A stretch of 64,000 nt of DNA from Primula veris (lineage: Eukaryota; Streptophyta; Magnoliopsida; Ericales; Primulaceae), in the NCBI GenBank assembly GCA_963682055.1, contig OY821742.1, forward strand, positions 29,545,060-29,609,059. Reading direction: 5' to 3'. Both the position numbers and the translations under genes were made by a program. The notes beneath the pieces are model-generated. The model was not told the origin of the DNA, ran no database searches, and was given only the letters and a program-made list of their open reading frames with translations. Positions 13,240-26,989 of the stretch are shown one piece after another. Positions within the stretch are counted from its first letter, which is position 1. Each line of letters starts with the position of its first letter.

Positions 13240-14930
13240 CCTAGCGCTACTTGTCTGAACTGAAAAATAGTTCGAAAAGTAGTCAAAAGTATTCACCACA
13301 CCCTCTGCGTTTACCTCAAGGTCCAACACAAATGGGTAACAACAAGAAAGCCAATAGGATTCTGAAATGCTTTAAATTCTGATTGTACTCTAGATTATTT
13401 AGAGATCTTGAGAAAACAGGATCTCCTAGTCATAAACATTGATTGGATTTAGAAATACATGTAGCTGCACCGTTAATCAAAACACTAAATTAGATATTTG
13501 TGGTTAACCTCCATACCAATTTTATCATCAATTGTGGAAAATTCCAAATTATCATCACTTTATTAAGAAAATCCAACTCTCACATTAGGGCATGGAGACA
13601 TCAAACTTCAATTTAATGTACATCAAACCTTATGGATACGGATTAATAAGGATTAAATAATTATACAATATGGTTCTCATTTATTAAAACATATTGTACA
13701 AAGGGGATCTAAGGCTCCCTGGAAGTTAATATCAATTATAAATCGAATCAACAACTTAATTTGAAGTGGTACTAATCTATTGATTATTATCTTTTAAGCA
13801 TGTGCTTCCACCGATTATTTTGAAGTCAATTTCCATTCGACAAGTCTTCGATCCTTGGTGAAACTCTCCGACACTTATTATACACATATATTTTATAAAA
13901 TTAGTATGGTTTTAGGTTATTGATTGATTCCTATCATTTGTGGTTCAACCAAATATTAGGCAAAAGTGATTTGAAACAGAAAAAAACATTCAGTAACTTC
14001 ATTGTTAATTTGATTTCTGCAACGGTAGTTGGAATCGATCTAACTGTATTAAGTAGTATATATACAAATATATTATATATTTATACTTGTGATTAGAGTA
14101 GAGCTTTCAAAACGATAAGATCGGTTTTTTTCGTAAAATTTTTATAAACTTATTTACCCTTTCCAAAGTCTATGAATAGCCTAATTAAGGCCAAAAACTT
14201 CTCTCACTATCTTCTACATATATGATGCCTCTCTTTCCTCGTTTTATTTCATTTCTGATTTAAAACTTTTGTTCATTTTTTGATTTATTTTATTTGAAAA
14301 AGTAGTAGGTTGTGGGTTATTAAATTGTGTATAAGATTGATACCAAGTTTAAATTTTCTACAAAATTAGGTGTTTTTTAAGTGAACGTCAAATTGTTTAC
14401 TTTTTAAAATGTACCTAGTAAACGGTATAAATTTTAAATTTTGGTTTGCCTTTCTATATCACATACATATGTTATCGACCTTATAAAAACGGTATAATCT
14501 TAAGTTGGATGAACCAAGTTTACTTTTTGCGTAATAATTGTTTTCATAGCTCATAACAATGTATATATCTATGAATGACAAAGTGTTTTTGAAAAATACG
14601 ACATGCAGTTTAATGAGAAGTATTTGTTCACTTTGAAGTGCAAATGCTTATATAGTCTAAAAAATGATATGAATTTAAATATAAAGAAGAATGAACTTTC
14701 TAAAGTGCGTAAGTACATATATTGTTCAGGCAGTCGGTCTGTCGATTGATCGGTTGCTTTTAGCTTTTGTTTTTTGCTTAGTTCTCTGTTTGATGTATAT
14801 CTTAGGGGCTTCAACCTCATTTTAATATACTTATACATTGGTTTATCCTAAAAAAAATAAAGAGGGAAGTTGACCAAAAAGGCCCATATTCTTTTTAGAA
14901 ATTAGAAAAAGCCTTAGCTGCACACGACAT
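13240..14930. other. No gene or element recognised
   Basis: AT-rich sequence with no convincing coding stretch, splice pattern or terminal repeats on either strand. Confidence 0.45.
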
Positions 14931-14939
14931 GCCCTCTCA

Positions 14940-16345
14940 AATAGATTAATCTAACCGCCGCCTATGGCAGGACAAACCTCTTCACCAGAGAGGGTTAAGC
15001 TGAATGATAGCTCTCAAATTATGTTGACGGATCTTCCCACATAATTAATTGTTTGCATCGGTGGTAAGTTCTCAACTCATGAGAAATATAGCTCTAAAGG
15101 AAATACACTCTTATAAAGGTGAGCCTGCTATTCAATTTACGTTGGAAGATGTTTATATATTATCATAACATGTTAAATATACAATTATAGGGAAATTCTC
15201 CCGTGGTAGACCCAACATTGAGATTATTAGAAAGGTTTTCAATAATATTGATTTGAAGTTTGCTCATCATATAAAGGTTTTACATGCCAAACATATTCTA
15301 ATTCGATGTTTTCATGATTGTTTTTTTAAAAAAAAGTTATAGTTATAGAAGGTTTGGTTCATAGATGAGAAGCCCATGCTTCAACTTTTAAGTGTACTTA
15401 CGATTTTAATTCTATTTACGAATCTACTCTTGCCTCGGTATGGATATCACTCTTGAAAATCCCCATCCACTTGTATAATACCTCTATTATATATGTTTCT
15501 ATAGCTCGAGCATTTGGTACTCCTCTTAGAGTTAACCCACTACGAAGTCATTAGACCTGGTTTGGCTCGGATTTGTTAATTTGAAACATGAATGAACAAA
15601 AAGAGTTAATTTGAAACATGAATGAACAAAAAGAGTAAGAATAGGGCACGAAGAAATGGAGGGGTTTTGGCAATACTGTGTGTATGGATAACTATAAATT
15701 ACTATTTTTACTGCACTAAGTAAGATCACCATGTGAATAGTTTTGTTATTTAAAAGAAAATAACGGAGAAAATCTCTGATGGAATAATTGATGAAAAGGA
15801 AAAGGAAAACACCTTTATGGAAGAGGTTTTATTTGAGGATGAGATTGATTAGGGAAAATATTCAATTTATGACCAAAATACTTATTCGAACATAGAAGAT
15901 GATGGTCATTCAGATCTTGAATAAGATGTGCTATTTGAAGTGCAACCAATTACTATTTATAGTCATATGATAATTTGATTGTAGTTTTGAACCTATATTT
16001 TTCAAGAAAATTTCCGAGGTTGCATTACCATGAATAAGATGTGTGGGCCGTAGATTGTGAAAAGACATAATGGAAAGGGGTGCGAGTTTAAAGAAAAAAA
16101 ATCCAAATAGTGATTTAATCATCTAGTAGGAAGAACTATTAGTTAGCTGAGCCTTTCATTTTTTTTTTTTCTTCTTTAATTTGGATTTGAGTTGTAATAA
16201 GGTCGCTACGACCTTCATTATTAATTAACTAGTGGGGTTTTCCACTTGACATATAAAAAACATATATGCACTATTATGCCCTTCATTATTAATTATAATT
16301 AAATAGTGGGGTTTTCCACCATTGGCATATAAAAAACATATATGC
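14940..16345 (+). pseudogene. LINE relic with DUF4283-type ORF1 fragment
   Basis: Translating about 14990-15450 with frameshifts gives the order expected of an L1-type LINE ORF1: a GEPAIQFTLEDVY segment, then TIIGKFSRGRP and NIEIIRKVF, then KHILIRCFHD. These are the core motifs of the plant DUF4283 (RNA-binding) domain. Stops and indels are numerous and no RT domain follows. The right end carries the LINE 3' module (about 16192-16260), with a roughly 70-bp partial repeat of it at about 16275-16345. A perfect 30-bp direct repeat lies at about 15577-15636. Confidence 0.6.
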
Positions 16346-16349
16346 ACTA

Positions 16350-18750
16350 TTATGTCCTTTTCTAAAGTTTATACCTATATGTATGCACTAGTATGCGTTT
16401 GTCTGAATTGAAAACAACATATTGATAAGTATTGCACTTTTCAAAGTACATATAAATAGGTATGCAGCTTATCATATTCCAGCTATCTTAAAGTTTATGG
16501 TTTGTTTTTGAGTTTTGTAAATGGTCTTAAAGACTCCATTAAGATTCCTATTGTTTTTTATTTCTTTTTCTAAAATATTTTTTGTGTTAGTCAAAATATT
16601 TTACGAGCGTCGTAGGGGCAGGGACCTTGTAAGATCTCTTATGAGCATGTTGGAGCTTCATTGTAGCTTTATAGAATATTTGGTGAGCCTCCCAGATATT
16701 CGTCTACCTTAGAAAAGCTCATTGGAGCTCAAAGAAACTTGTTAAAGCGTCGAGACGCCAAAGCTACAATGATGCTCATTAGAGTTCGAGACATGATCTC
16801 GTCCAGTGGTGATGGGTAGGTGGTGGTGGCGGTTGGTGAGGAGGGTTGTGTGTGTGGAGTGAATAGTTGAAAGATTTTGAATATATTTGTACGTAATTTA
16901 ATTATGAGAATAAATATTTAAAGTTTTTAGTTTTTTGTGAAATAGTTTTGTGTATAATTTGATTAGTGACCTTTATTTGTGACAAATGTGAGATGACGAG
17001 ACTGAACAATTTGATGTGAAACCGTGGGGGCACAACAATTGCTGCGACAATAGTTGGTCTCGTCCATTGGTTTAAATCTAGTGGTCCGAATATATTTGGG
17101 CCTAAATAGCTCACATACACTGGATAATTATCTATTTCTCCCGTGTATCTCTATGTTACCTCATCTCTCTTTTTTCAGAGTTACTCCACAATTTTACACA
17201 ATCATACAGAACTTATACTGTTTTTTTTTTTTTGGGTACAAATAAATATCTCAATGTAAAATAACTATCTTTGTTTTTATTTTCGAGAGGTCAAAAGAAA
17301 AACTCATCAGTCTCAAAACTCGAAAACTAATAATGGATCCGGGATCTCTTTACCACCACCGTTCGGAATCTACCACCGTTCGGAATCTACGAATAGTTCA
17401 ATTTGTATAACAACTTGAGAATACAGAGGAATAAAAGTTATTATTGTGTAGGAATCAAAATAATTCTTGTGCTTGGGTACTTTTGCTACTTTGTTCCATG
17501 ATTTTTTTTTAAATGATTTAGCTAAAATCAAATTTACCACATGTAAGATTTTTTATTTTCAGAAGCACCAAAAAAAATCTAAAAAGATTTGGAAATACAA
17601 AGTCTGAAAAATTAGTTGATAGCTTTAGGGGAGAAGAAAGGAGAGAGAAGAGAGAGGCTGAAATTATGATGGATAAGTTTTTAATTATAAGATGACGTCA
17701 TAATTTACATTTGAGTCTTTAAAAATTAATAAACGGTTAGGATGAATTATGGCCTCATAAATTGCCGCTAAATAAATGTCGTCCCCTGCTTCCATTTGAC
17801 GTAGTAAACTCTCTACATGAATCAAATTGATAACCAACTTAGATAGGAGGTGTACTAATCAATTATATAAAAGTACACACAAAAAAGAGCCTAATTTTCT
17901 TTCTTTTTGGGTTATAAGTGATTGGATATACAAATAACAAATAAATAAAAAAGTATGCTAACAATATGTCATGGTAGAAGAACAAAAAAGAAATGGAAAA
18001 AGGAATAGCATTAATTATTTAATTATATGTATAGAGAGTGCATTTGAGTGAGTGAAAAATGCAACTCATGAGTACCACGCAGCGCTTAAACAATAGTTGT
18101 AAGATTTCCTAACAGCCCAGTATCAATTTTTTAATTAAATGTGAAAATATAAGTCAATGAGTTCTGTTTTTTTACCTTTAAGTAACATGTCTGTCCTTTT
18201 TAGCTTACACATATATATGTAAATCACATTTACATGCAATATATATATATATACTGTATTGGATGAAATCTTCTCAGTCATCTTAATTTCACCTTCAGGT
18301 TTGCTGTGTTTACTTCAATACGTCCACATGCTTGGTTGCCTATATACCCTAACTATACATGCACCACCTTATTTTAGATCTGTCATTACAGTTTTTGTAT
18401 ATACATAAAAATTATATATGCTAGGAATATTGTTTGATTTATGATCTGCCAACACATGTTTTTGAGTATATATATAATTATATATGCTAGGAATATTTTT
18501 GACTACCTGCATTTTATATATAACTAAACTCTAACCGAGTATAATTTTGTAGCATCTAGTTAATAGCTACAGTATTTTTTAGAATTACTTCCATTTTTTA
18601 TTTTCTATCACTTACTTAATTGAGAAGCCAAATATTGTACATTTGTTCAATTGTTGTTGGAAAAATGTAGTCAAAAAGAAGATAAACACTACAAATGTTT
18701 AACGAGCTTACTAGCTACGGTTTTTGTGACGGATTTGTGATAGTATAGTT
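16350..18750. other. No gene recognised; short direct repeats
   Basis: Non-coding AT-rich DNA with a short tandem repeat of CACCGTTCGGAATCTAC (about 17357-17391) and TATATA runs near 18240. No supported gene. Confidence 0.45.
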
Positions 18751-18770
18751 AATTTGTGCTATATTTGTGA

Positions 18771-19718
18771 CATCAATTAGTATATGATTTTTGAGAATCA
18801 CTTTATTTCCAAACAACCACTATATACCACATATCATATTGTCGCAAGTACTATAACTTTTGAGGTTTTATCAACTAGAGAACAAGAGTCTTATCATAAC
18901 GTTTAGCATTTGATGAATACTGAATTCCAAGTGCTTTCTCCACTTGTCCAAACTCGAGAGATTAATTTTTTGAGATATTTTTTGACCAAATGTGATGGGA
19001 TTGAGGATTTCAATGGATGACAATTGGCAGTCTAATAAGTTACCCGTGAAGTACCAAAGAAAGCCATCATGATGTTTGATTGAGGATTTTCTCGGTGGTT
19101 ACTCAAAGGTTACGTGGATTGAACATGTTGAAGTGGATGACCAAAATATTACCGACTCATAGAATTCATACATTCTGGCCTTGATTTTTGTGCAAAAAGA
19201 TGGATTTCCATTCTAAAGAGGCATTATATTGTATAAATGGAAGATTATAATGCCTATTTAGAATGAAAATCCATCGTTTTGCACCAAAAGCAAGACCGGA
19301 ATGTATGAATTCTATGTATGAATCACGAATATCTTGGTCAACCACTTCAACATGCTCGATCCATGTAACCTTTTAGTAACCAACATGCAGATCCTAAATT
19401 AAACATCCTTATGGCTTTCTTCGGTACTTCACGGCTAACTATTAGACTGTCAATTATCATTCATTGAAATATCAATGACTCTCCAACTCCCATAACATTT
19501 CTTCGAACAATATCTCAAAAAATAACTCTCTCGAGTTTGGATAAGTGGAGAAAATACTTGAAATTCAGTTTTCATCAGATGCAAAACGTTATGATAAAAC
19601 TCTTGTACTCTAGTTTAGAGAACCTCAAGAGTTGTAGTACTTACGATAGTATCAAATGAGGTATATAGAGACTATTTGGAAATAAAGTGATTCTAAGAAA
19701 ACATATTCTAATTAATGT
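18771..19718. repeat. Long imperfect palindrome (foldback element)
   Basis: The left arm (about 18771-19230) and right arm (about 19245-19718) are reverse complements over roughly 460 bp each, with scattered mismatches and a centre near 19237. Landmarks pair in order: TTATTTCCAAA with its complement near 19675, GAGGTTTTATCAACTAGAG with the segment near 19615, and GGCATTATA on both sides of the centre. Such a structure fits a foldback or large MITE-like element. It has no coding capacity. Confidence 0.75.
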
Positions 19719-19721
19719 TAG

Positions 19722-22020
19722 AAAAGTGAGTTTAGCACTTCAGCAAAACTGAACATATTATCACATAAACATATCACAATGTCTGGTGACAGAAGCTACT
19801 CATTCTCACTAGAATTTAGCTGATATCTAGTTCTCACTGCTTCTCCCCCTTTTCTAAATTATCCTCTTATATCAATCCTTAATTTCTACGACTCGTATTA
19901 TAATTATGTCTGATTGTGAGATGTCAGCTCGTTTGATCTCATCTTCAGATAGCAAGTAATCATTCTATGATGATTGGAAAGCACCATGTCCAAGACAAAT
20001 CACAGAGCCTAATACTCTGGTTGGTGACACATGAAAATGTCAATTGGATCCAAACATCCCAATCACTAAACTTTTACATGATAACATGTTAGAAATTTAC
20101 CCTAAGAGATATGCAGAAGAACCATCATTCAAAGACATAATTTTCTAATCAAAGAAATGCTTGATAAAGCAAAAGATAGACAAATGGACAGAGCCATTTC
20201 CGATCTACAACAAGAAAGACTAAAGGACAACATGTGATATTGTCCCAATTAATACATCTCTTGAGGTTTGATCAACTAGAGGACAAGAGTATTACTATAA
20301 AGAGATTCTGAAAATTTATATTCTAATTGATGTTACAAAAGTGACTTTAGCACTTCAAGAAGATTGAACGTATTATCATATAAATATATCACACTGTCTA
20401 GTTAAAGAAGCTCGTCATTCTCCCTAGAATTTACCTCATATCTAATCCTCAACGCTTCTCTTATTTTTACCAATTATCCCCTTATATCAATCCCTAATTT
20501 CTTCTAATCGTATTATAATTATGTCTGATTCTGAGATGTCAGCTCGTATGGTCTCATTTTCAGAAAGCAAGCAATCGTTCAATGATGATTGGGAGGCGCC
20601 AGATCCAAGACTTTATCTACCAATCACAATGCTTAATACTCTGGTTGGTGAAACATACAAATGTCAATAGGATCCAAACATCCCAATCACTGAATTTTTT
20701 TATGATAACATGAGAGAAATTAGCCGTAAGAGATCCAACTCACCTTCAAAGATAACTTCCTCACAAACAGAATTCATAGTAAGTAACTCCAAGTACTAGG
20801 ATGATTACAACGATCTTCCCCTCGACATTACACCCACCTCGACATTACTTCAAAGTTTCAAACCAGGAAGAAACACCTACTAAAAGCACCCCTAGCACCC
20901 CTATTGTCCTAATTACTCCAGCAACAAATAGTGCCTCTTAGCTAAACAACTCAATCACACAAAAACTAATGGCAAGCCACCAAAATAACCATTTTCACCT
21001 AACACTCCAAAGAGATTGGCCACAGAATACTAGGAGGGTGAGATTCCAAGACAAAATAATAAAACTAGAAACATTTACAAATATGCCACTTAACGGGAAT
21101 ATTCCACTTTATAGTAAGGTTTCTGACGCCTCTCTAGTTATACGTGATAGCTTTATTTTATTTCCTCAATTAGAATTAAATCAATTTATTATTTCTATAC
21201 ATAAAACTGTTGCTAAAAATACAAAAACATCTCTAACATCTTTATAGGTCAAATTAACTTAACAAAATTTATGTTAACTGTAGCATCTATAATGAGATTA
21301 ATGAGGTTACAAATGAGAATAAAAATCAGAATAACTTCTATTCTCATGCTATGCTGGGGATAATAAAAAAACTGTTAAAACTCATCTTACTCTAATTCAG
21401 AAACATGATAACATTGTTAGACTGCCTAAGGACACTACTGTCTTAGGAGATAAAAAATGGAATGACACACTTGTAGGGTATTTCACATAGACTCCCTGTT
21501 AATATTGTTCTCTCACATGGTCGGCTTAAATGGAAAATTTTGGCCAAATTAGAATCATAGCAACTGGAAATGAAATATTTCTCTTTAAATTCAAATATAA
21601 AGAATGCTACAAACATGTCCTAAATAAAGGGTCGTGGCATATATTGGGAAGATCTTTCCATCTCAAAAAGCTGTCCTCTGACAAAGGTTCTTGAAAGGCA
21701 GTCTTAAAATTGTACCAATCTGGGCAAGCATATATAAGCTCCCTCTGAACTTTTGGAATGAGATAGGGTTCAGTTGTATTGGTAGTAGAATAGGCAAACC
21801 TCTCTATGTTGATGATTCTACTAATGATTTTTTTAATATAGAATTTGCTAAAATATGTATTGAAGTCTATCGTGACACTGATTTTCCTAGTGAGATTAAG
21901 GTTGAGGATGAATTTGGTGACAAGTTGGCTGTTAACACTGAATATAGTTGCCTATTCAAAAGCTGTAACAACTGCAAGATCAATGGTTATCTTACCAAAA
22001 TTTCAGGTTTACAAGTGTAA
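19722..22020 (+). pseudogene. LINE relic: tandem 5' ends and ORF1 with DUF4283 domain
   Basis: Two tandem copies of the same LINE 5' segment occur, each with a leader and an ORF1 start MSD[CS]EMSAR (ATG at 19906 and at 20521, 615 bp apart). Downstream, about 21390-22020 encodes a DUF4283-type stretch with stops and shifts: KHDNIVRLPKD, then VPIWASIYKLPLNFWNEIG, then SRIGKPLYVDDSTNDF, then a cysteine pair (SCNNCKINGY) where a zinc knuckle should follow. The 21691-22020 part is open for 109 codons. In L1-type plant LINEs this protein binds RNA for retrotransposition. The endonuclease and RT are absent. Confidence 0.65.
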
Positions 22021-22029
22021 CAAATATGA

Positions 22030-23200
22030 AAGTGCATCAGTTTGGCTCAGCTCATTTCGAACTACTAATATTTAGTTAAAATTTCTAACTATGCCTAGAT
22101 TTTTATATTCTTACATCGCTTAGTTGGAAGATATTTTTGGCGTTAATGTTAGATGGTTGGCGAGATTTATTTGGACACCCTGTAGATTGCGGAAAACTAA
22201 AAAGGTAATTCTAGTACGTCTCGAAAATAGGTCGACCAAGATGGATGGTAAAGAGAGGGTCGCAGATATTTATGGTGCTTTTGGGGATGTAGAGAATGTG
22301 TCTTGTTATGTTAATCCATTGTGTTTGTTTTCTTGTGTTCCAATCCCTTAGATTCGACAATTTTTTTTGAAAAACGGTCATGATGGGGCAGTTTATTTAG
22401 ATTGTTGTCGGGGTCACATTTATGGGATTAGATGGAGTTGATCGAGCTATTGTGCCGCACGATACAATTCTTTTAAGTGGGACCGATGGTTTGTGTGCCC
22501 TTCTAAGATGCGACAACAACAACAAAAACAATGTATGAGTGTGCGAGCTTGAGTAGCAAGTCTTTTAGAATACAACTTTGAGGTATTTTTTGAGGGATGT
22601 TCGACCGACCTTGTTCTTTCAGTTCTTCATCTTCCATTTAATTAATATTAGACTCTTTTACTCTTAAGTTATTTACTAATCGCAATTACGACCCATAAGT
22701 GTTTACCTAATAGCGATTTGACCTGTTAGGATTTGTATAATACTTGCCTTATACCCCGTCAGTATCACCGAGTGGTGATTATCTGCGTTAGTGGGTGTTA
22801 GTACCATGTATTGGTAGTAGTGTAGCATGGTTGAGCAAACACGTCGATGGATTTAATGCTTCCATCTTTATAGTATCAGGCTGTTCAGCATATTCAAGAT
22901 CAACGGGGTTTAAGTGCATGGTATTTCAAAAGGAAGATATATATGCATATATATATGTATATATGTCTTCAAAATAAGATTCAATCCGGTCTATCCATAA
23001 AATTTACGCCCCTAAGTACATCTCTTACAACAAGTAAAAAAATATTTTGGTTTCAAGATCTAACTCTTAAAAATTGTTAGAAATTCCACTAAATCATAAG
23101 TATTTTGTTAAAATGTTTTTTCTATTTGAAGTCTGAAGTAAAAAAAAAAACACTTAAGACTTTTTTCGGACTTTGGTACAAATATTATAAATAAACTTGA
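22030..23200. other. No gene or element recognised
   Basis: Mixed sequence with a 75-codon open frame at 22124-22351 that matches no family I know. A small (AT)n stretch lies at about 22938-22962. Confidence 0.4.
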
Positions 23201-23218
23201 TTGAAGAGAAAGAAAACA

Positions 23219-23360
23219 TACCACGTATCTGGTAATCGCTTATTCTCTTTTCATTAGAAGCTTGTTGATGATCCAATTTATAATATTGTTTTTTATCTTC
23301 TTCCCCTTCCTCCTCTTCCTCAGCCAATATCATTTTAAACGGAGTGACTGCTTCAAATGA
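23219..23360 (-). other. Candidate exon with acidic stretch, gene unknown
   Basis: On the minus strand this stretch reads KRKHSFEAVTPF, then an acidic run of Glu/Asp with Gly, then KKQYYKLDHQQASNEKRIS. It ends at a good donor (CGTG|GTATGTTTTC). About 1 kb upstream on the same strand is a leader-like segment (24300-24700) containing an ATG at about 24469 and a consensus donor near 24313 (AC|GTAAGT). A spliced minus-strand gene is possible, but no downstream exon was recognised and no family assigned. Confidence 0.25.
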
Positions 23361-24829
23361 ATGTTTCCTTTTTAGAGAAGTAGTAAGAAGAAACAGAGAG
23401 TATCTATATTAAATCGATATGTTTAATTAACAAAGGATTATTAAAAGTTGCCACTTAAGGAAATGAACAATGGTCGAAGACGAATAAAACTAAATTATTT
23501 TTATTGCAGTTGTTCATGAATATATAATATAGTCTTTTAGTGATATGTACAACAACATGAGAAATCAAGTAAAAAAACCTTCCGGTCTCTTTAAGATAGA
23601 AAACAAAGTTCGTAATAGGTATGCTCGAGGCTTAATCTCAACCTATTGTGAGTAGTTATGGACAGGATTTTATGATTTGGTTTTATCATCTAACATATTT
23701 AGAAAAAATCAAAGTTAAAAATTACTGAATGCAACAAATATAATGTATTCACCCGGACGGGTAAAGAAACAACGTAATACATTTTTTGATAGTAGATCCG
23801 GAATTCAAAAGATGATTGAATTGGAAATGTAAAATTTCAAAAACTGAATTTCCAATATACAAGTTATGTGAACACTGGTAAACATACAATTACGGTACAA
23901 CCAGGTATCGAAACCTGGAGAATGAGGAGACAAAGTGTTGGAAACCCTAGTACAATACAAAAGGGTGCTGGCGGCTGAATGAAAAAAGAGGCACCGGGTG
24001 CTATTTATATAGCAAATTAGGACAATGTGATTTATTTTGCTTTCTGTTTTTAGAATGTAACGAAGTAGAAACAAATATTTTATTACCAAAACAGAGACTG
24101 GAGTATTAATGACAATGAGATCACACTTTAATACTATTATATCTCCTACGTGTATTTGTACCACGCGAAAGGTTATTACGCATGCATCACAACCTCTGGA
24201 TAAGCACATAAACCTGTATTGATCTAGGGTTTATTACAAATTGAGGTCAGCGTAAACACCGTTACAATCAAAAGGACTCTAAATAAACTTGATTAACAAG
24301 ATTTTTACTTACGTACTTTGGTTTTATTCGAGCATCAAAGAAATAGATTTCTAGGGTTCTTTTCAGTGCGAGATGTTTTAAAAAAAACTAGCTGATACTA
24401 CTAGAAAAATGAACATGGAAAGTTGATTGACGTTGATTTTTATGGGATTTCGCTTTCTACGGACTGAATCCATCTTGCGTGAGTAACGCTAGGTTTGAGA
24501 TTGTTGTTTATAAGTTGGTAAATTCCCTAATAACACTAGGCCGTGGGAGAGTTCGCCTGAGGAGGTGGGTGTGGTGGGATTCGGGTGCTTTAAAGGGTGG
24601 TGATGGGTTTTCGATCGTGTTCTTTTGTGTTTTTTAGTGATGAAACGATACGGTTTTGTGTGTAGGAAGGGAATTAGGGAAATCTATAAAAAAAATGTTT
24701 CTTGGGTCTAATAAAAAAAAAGTTGAATTTTTAGTTTATATTATCAACACAACAAACTTTGGTCTATTAATCACAATTCAAAACCAATCTTCCGCATTGA
24801 TTAAATTTTACAAATGTTAAAAACGATTA

Positions 24830-26190
24830 CACGGAATTGGAAAGCAAACGTGCAACAAGCTACCCTTCTAGCACTTTTTGAATTGCAAAGCTAATCATGT
24901 TAAAAACAACATCCATAGACTTATGAGTCATAACATTGCTATGTATGTATGTCCCTTTAAACTCTTTTGAGAACCTCCACAACATCTGGTGCTAAAAAAC
25001 CAAAAGTATCAAAAGCGAACATGACAAACATGACAAACGCGTGCTAGTTGTCGATGCATGCTTTCTCATGTTTAGCCAATTTGGCCGATGCAACTTTGAG
25101 GGCAGCATGTCCCACTGTAAAAATATCGCTCTCCAAACCCACTAATGGGGAAACCCCGGTTAGATCCACATAAGCACGTTTCCCTCCTATACACCCGTAA
25201 ACTAAAAAATCTATCGACCGGAGTGTCGATCGCTCTTCTTGCGGGTCGGTCAAGAAGTTCACAGGTGCTTCTTTCTTATGAGAAATCTCTGTCCGCCTAC
25301 AAACATCAAAAAGAACATACCTTACGAGATTGTGTCTGTACTTGAAACCCAAAAACTCTCTACAATGAACTACATGTTTTCCAAATGTGTCTAAACACAC
25401 CTATCGGCAAACATGGCACAACTCATCAATTGGAAATATCGGAATCATGAGGCAGTATCTAAGAATTGTGCGATACTTCACTAGAGACATATGCTATCCT
25501 AACCAATCAATGAGAATAGCTAGAAGAAAATCATGAGCATGCAATGCTTGTAAACACCAAAAACATCTTTCTATCTAGCGGTCATGTCAAATTTTACTAC
25601 AATGTACTCAATAATTTTACTAAAAAGAGTATTCGCCAAAGCATGTTGGGCTTTAGGGGGGGTCTTTGTTAGTAAAACAACTAAGCTCAAAAGTAGGAAT
25701 CGTAACACGAAGGGAATCTAAAGCACTGTAAAAATCAAATTTCGTACCACAAATCCCACTATCTCGCAAGATATAGTCGTGTAGCACCCAAAATTGGACC
25801 CTAGAGGCCACAAAAGCATACGAATAGACCTCCACTGTTGAATACAACTGTAGAACCCCGACCCGAATGGGTAGATATGCTAATCGTCATTGAAGGTCCC
25901 TAAAGAAAGGACCTCCACAAACCACAAGTCATCAATTGCCCCCACATAGCTCCTTGTCAAACCAAATTGATGCCACCTTCATATGTCCTGGTTGGCACGT
26001 CCTTAGGCCAAAAAAAAGTTTGGCGATGCCCATAAAAAGAACGAAGTAAAAGGAGATCGATATACCCCCTTATGTCAACTCAATAGCCTTGACGGTTTCT
26101 TCATGGTCAACCATGCGATAAACCCACTGTCTCTACTAACGGCCCCTCCGAGCAACTTTACACTCAACATCGGCCTCCTAATATCCACGG
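24830..26190 (-). pseudogene. Retroelement-derived coding relic with zinc-binding and endonuclease-like segment
   Basis: A minus-strand, stop-riddled coding relic. In order it shows FFGLRTCQPGHM and VVCGGPFFRDLQ (about 25960-25890), then SYAFVASRVQFWVLHDYILR (about 25800), then ELCHVCR and VCLDTFGKHVVHC (a Cys/His zinc-binding pattern, about 25420-25360), then LVYGCIGGKRAYVDLTGVSP (about 25200), then FDTFGFLAP and FAIQK near 24900-25020. I know this protein as an abundant dispersed retroelement-type sequence in plant genomes, in which the last part resembles a restriction-like endonuclease domain. A TAG lies inside the zinc-binding segment, with other stops and shifts. The longest open piece is 25044-25400. 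The exact element class is uncertain. Confidence 0.55.
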
Positions 26191-26199
26191 GGAAAAACC

Positions 26200-26800
26200 C
26201 CTCTTGAGATCTTTTTATTATTTAGATGCCAGTGGGTTCATAATAAGTTTAGTACTAAAGAGATGAAATTTAGATAGGTTTTTTGTAAGCGGGATTGTGT
26301 TTCGGATGACCTTCTCTTATCTATGTTCTCATATTTGATTTGATTTGATTTTTATTTCAAGGAGATCTCAAAAGGATTCAAGGCAGACCTTTGCCTTGTA
26401 GATGTAGAAGGAAAGAGGTCATGATCTTGTGCTAATAGTTTTCACCTTCTCTTTATTCTGTGTTTCAGACTTGATACAAGAAGTATTGGTAGATCTTATT
26501 GTTTTAAGGTCGTAATGTAGATATTTGTGGGTTTTCATATGTGTACACGACAACACTCGTCCACTGGTACATGAAGAGGTGTAATCCCTTGTTGCATATA
26601 TTAAATACAAACATAATTCCTATGAATGTGATCACTTAAGACCTTTTGTAAATAGACGATTAGTTTTTTTTTAGTTTAAGAATTTTATCCTTATTTTATT
26701 CAAAATTTGATAAATGAAATTATTTTCGTGACTAAATCTTTTAAAAGATGTTTGCTTTAATTAGTCAAATGTCTTATTTGGGCTGTTTCCCTTTCTCTTC
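26200..26800. other. No gene recognised
   Basis: AT-rich sequence between retroelement relics, with no supported coding content. Confidence 0.4.
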
Positions 26801-26804
26801 ATTT

Positions 26805-26895
26805 TAATTTTGATTTCAGTTATAATAAGTTCGTTACGACAATTCATTATTAATGAAAAATTAGATAATTCCCACTATAGAAAAAAAAAGCATAA
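26805..26895 (+). repeat. LINE 3' end module with A-tail
   Basis: Contains TTATAATAAGTTCGTTACGA, CATTATTAATGAAA and TCCCAC, then an A-run. The same module ends the LINE relics near 10990 and 16260 and, inverted, the one at 29585. No LINE coding part is attached on its left. Confidence 0.5.
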
Positions 26896-26989
26896 CATAC
26901 GCTTTGCTTTTAGAAAGAAACTGCTATGTACCAAGTTGTCTGTCACCTTAGTTTGTGTCAGAAATTTTTTTGGCTTCATTGGTTTATTT

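Noticed and set aside
22124..22351. 75-codon plus-strand frame
   Set aside because: No motif, no splice context and no repeat relationship; not supportable as a gene.
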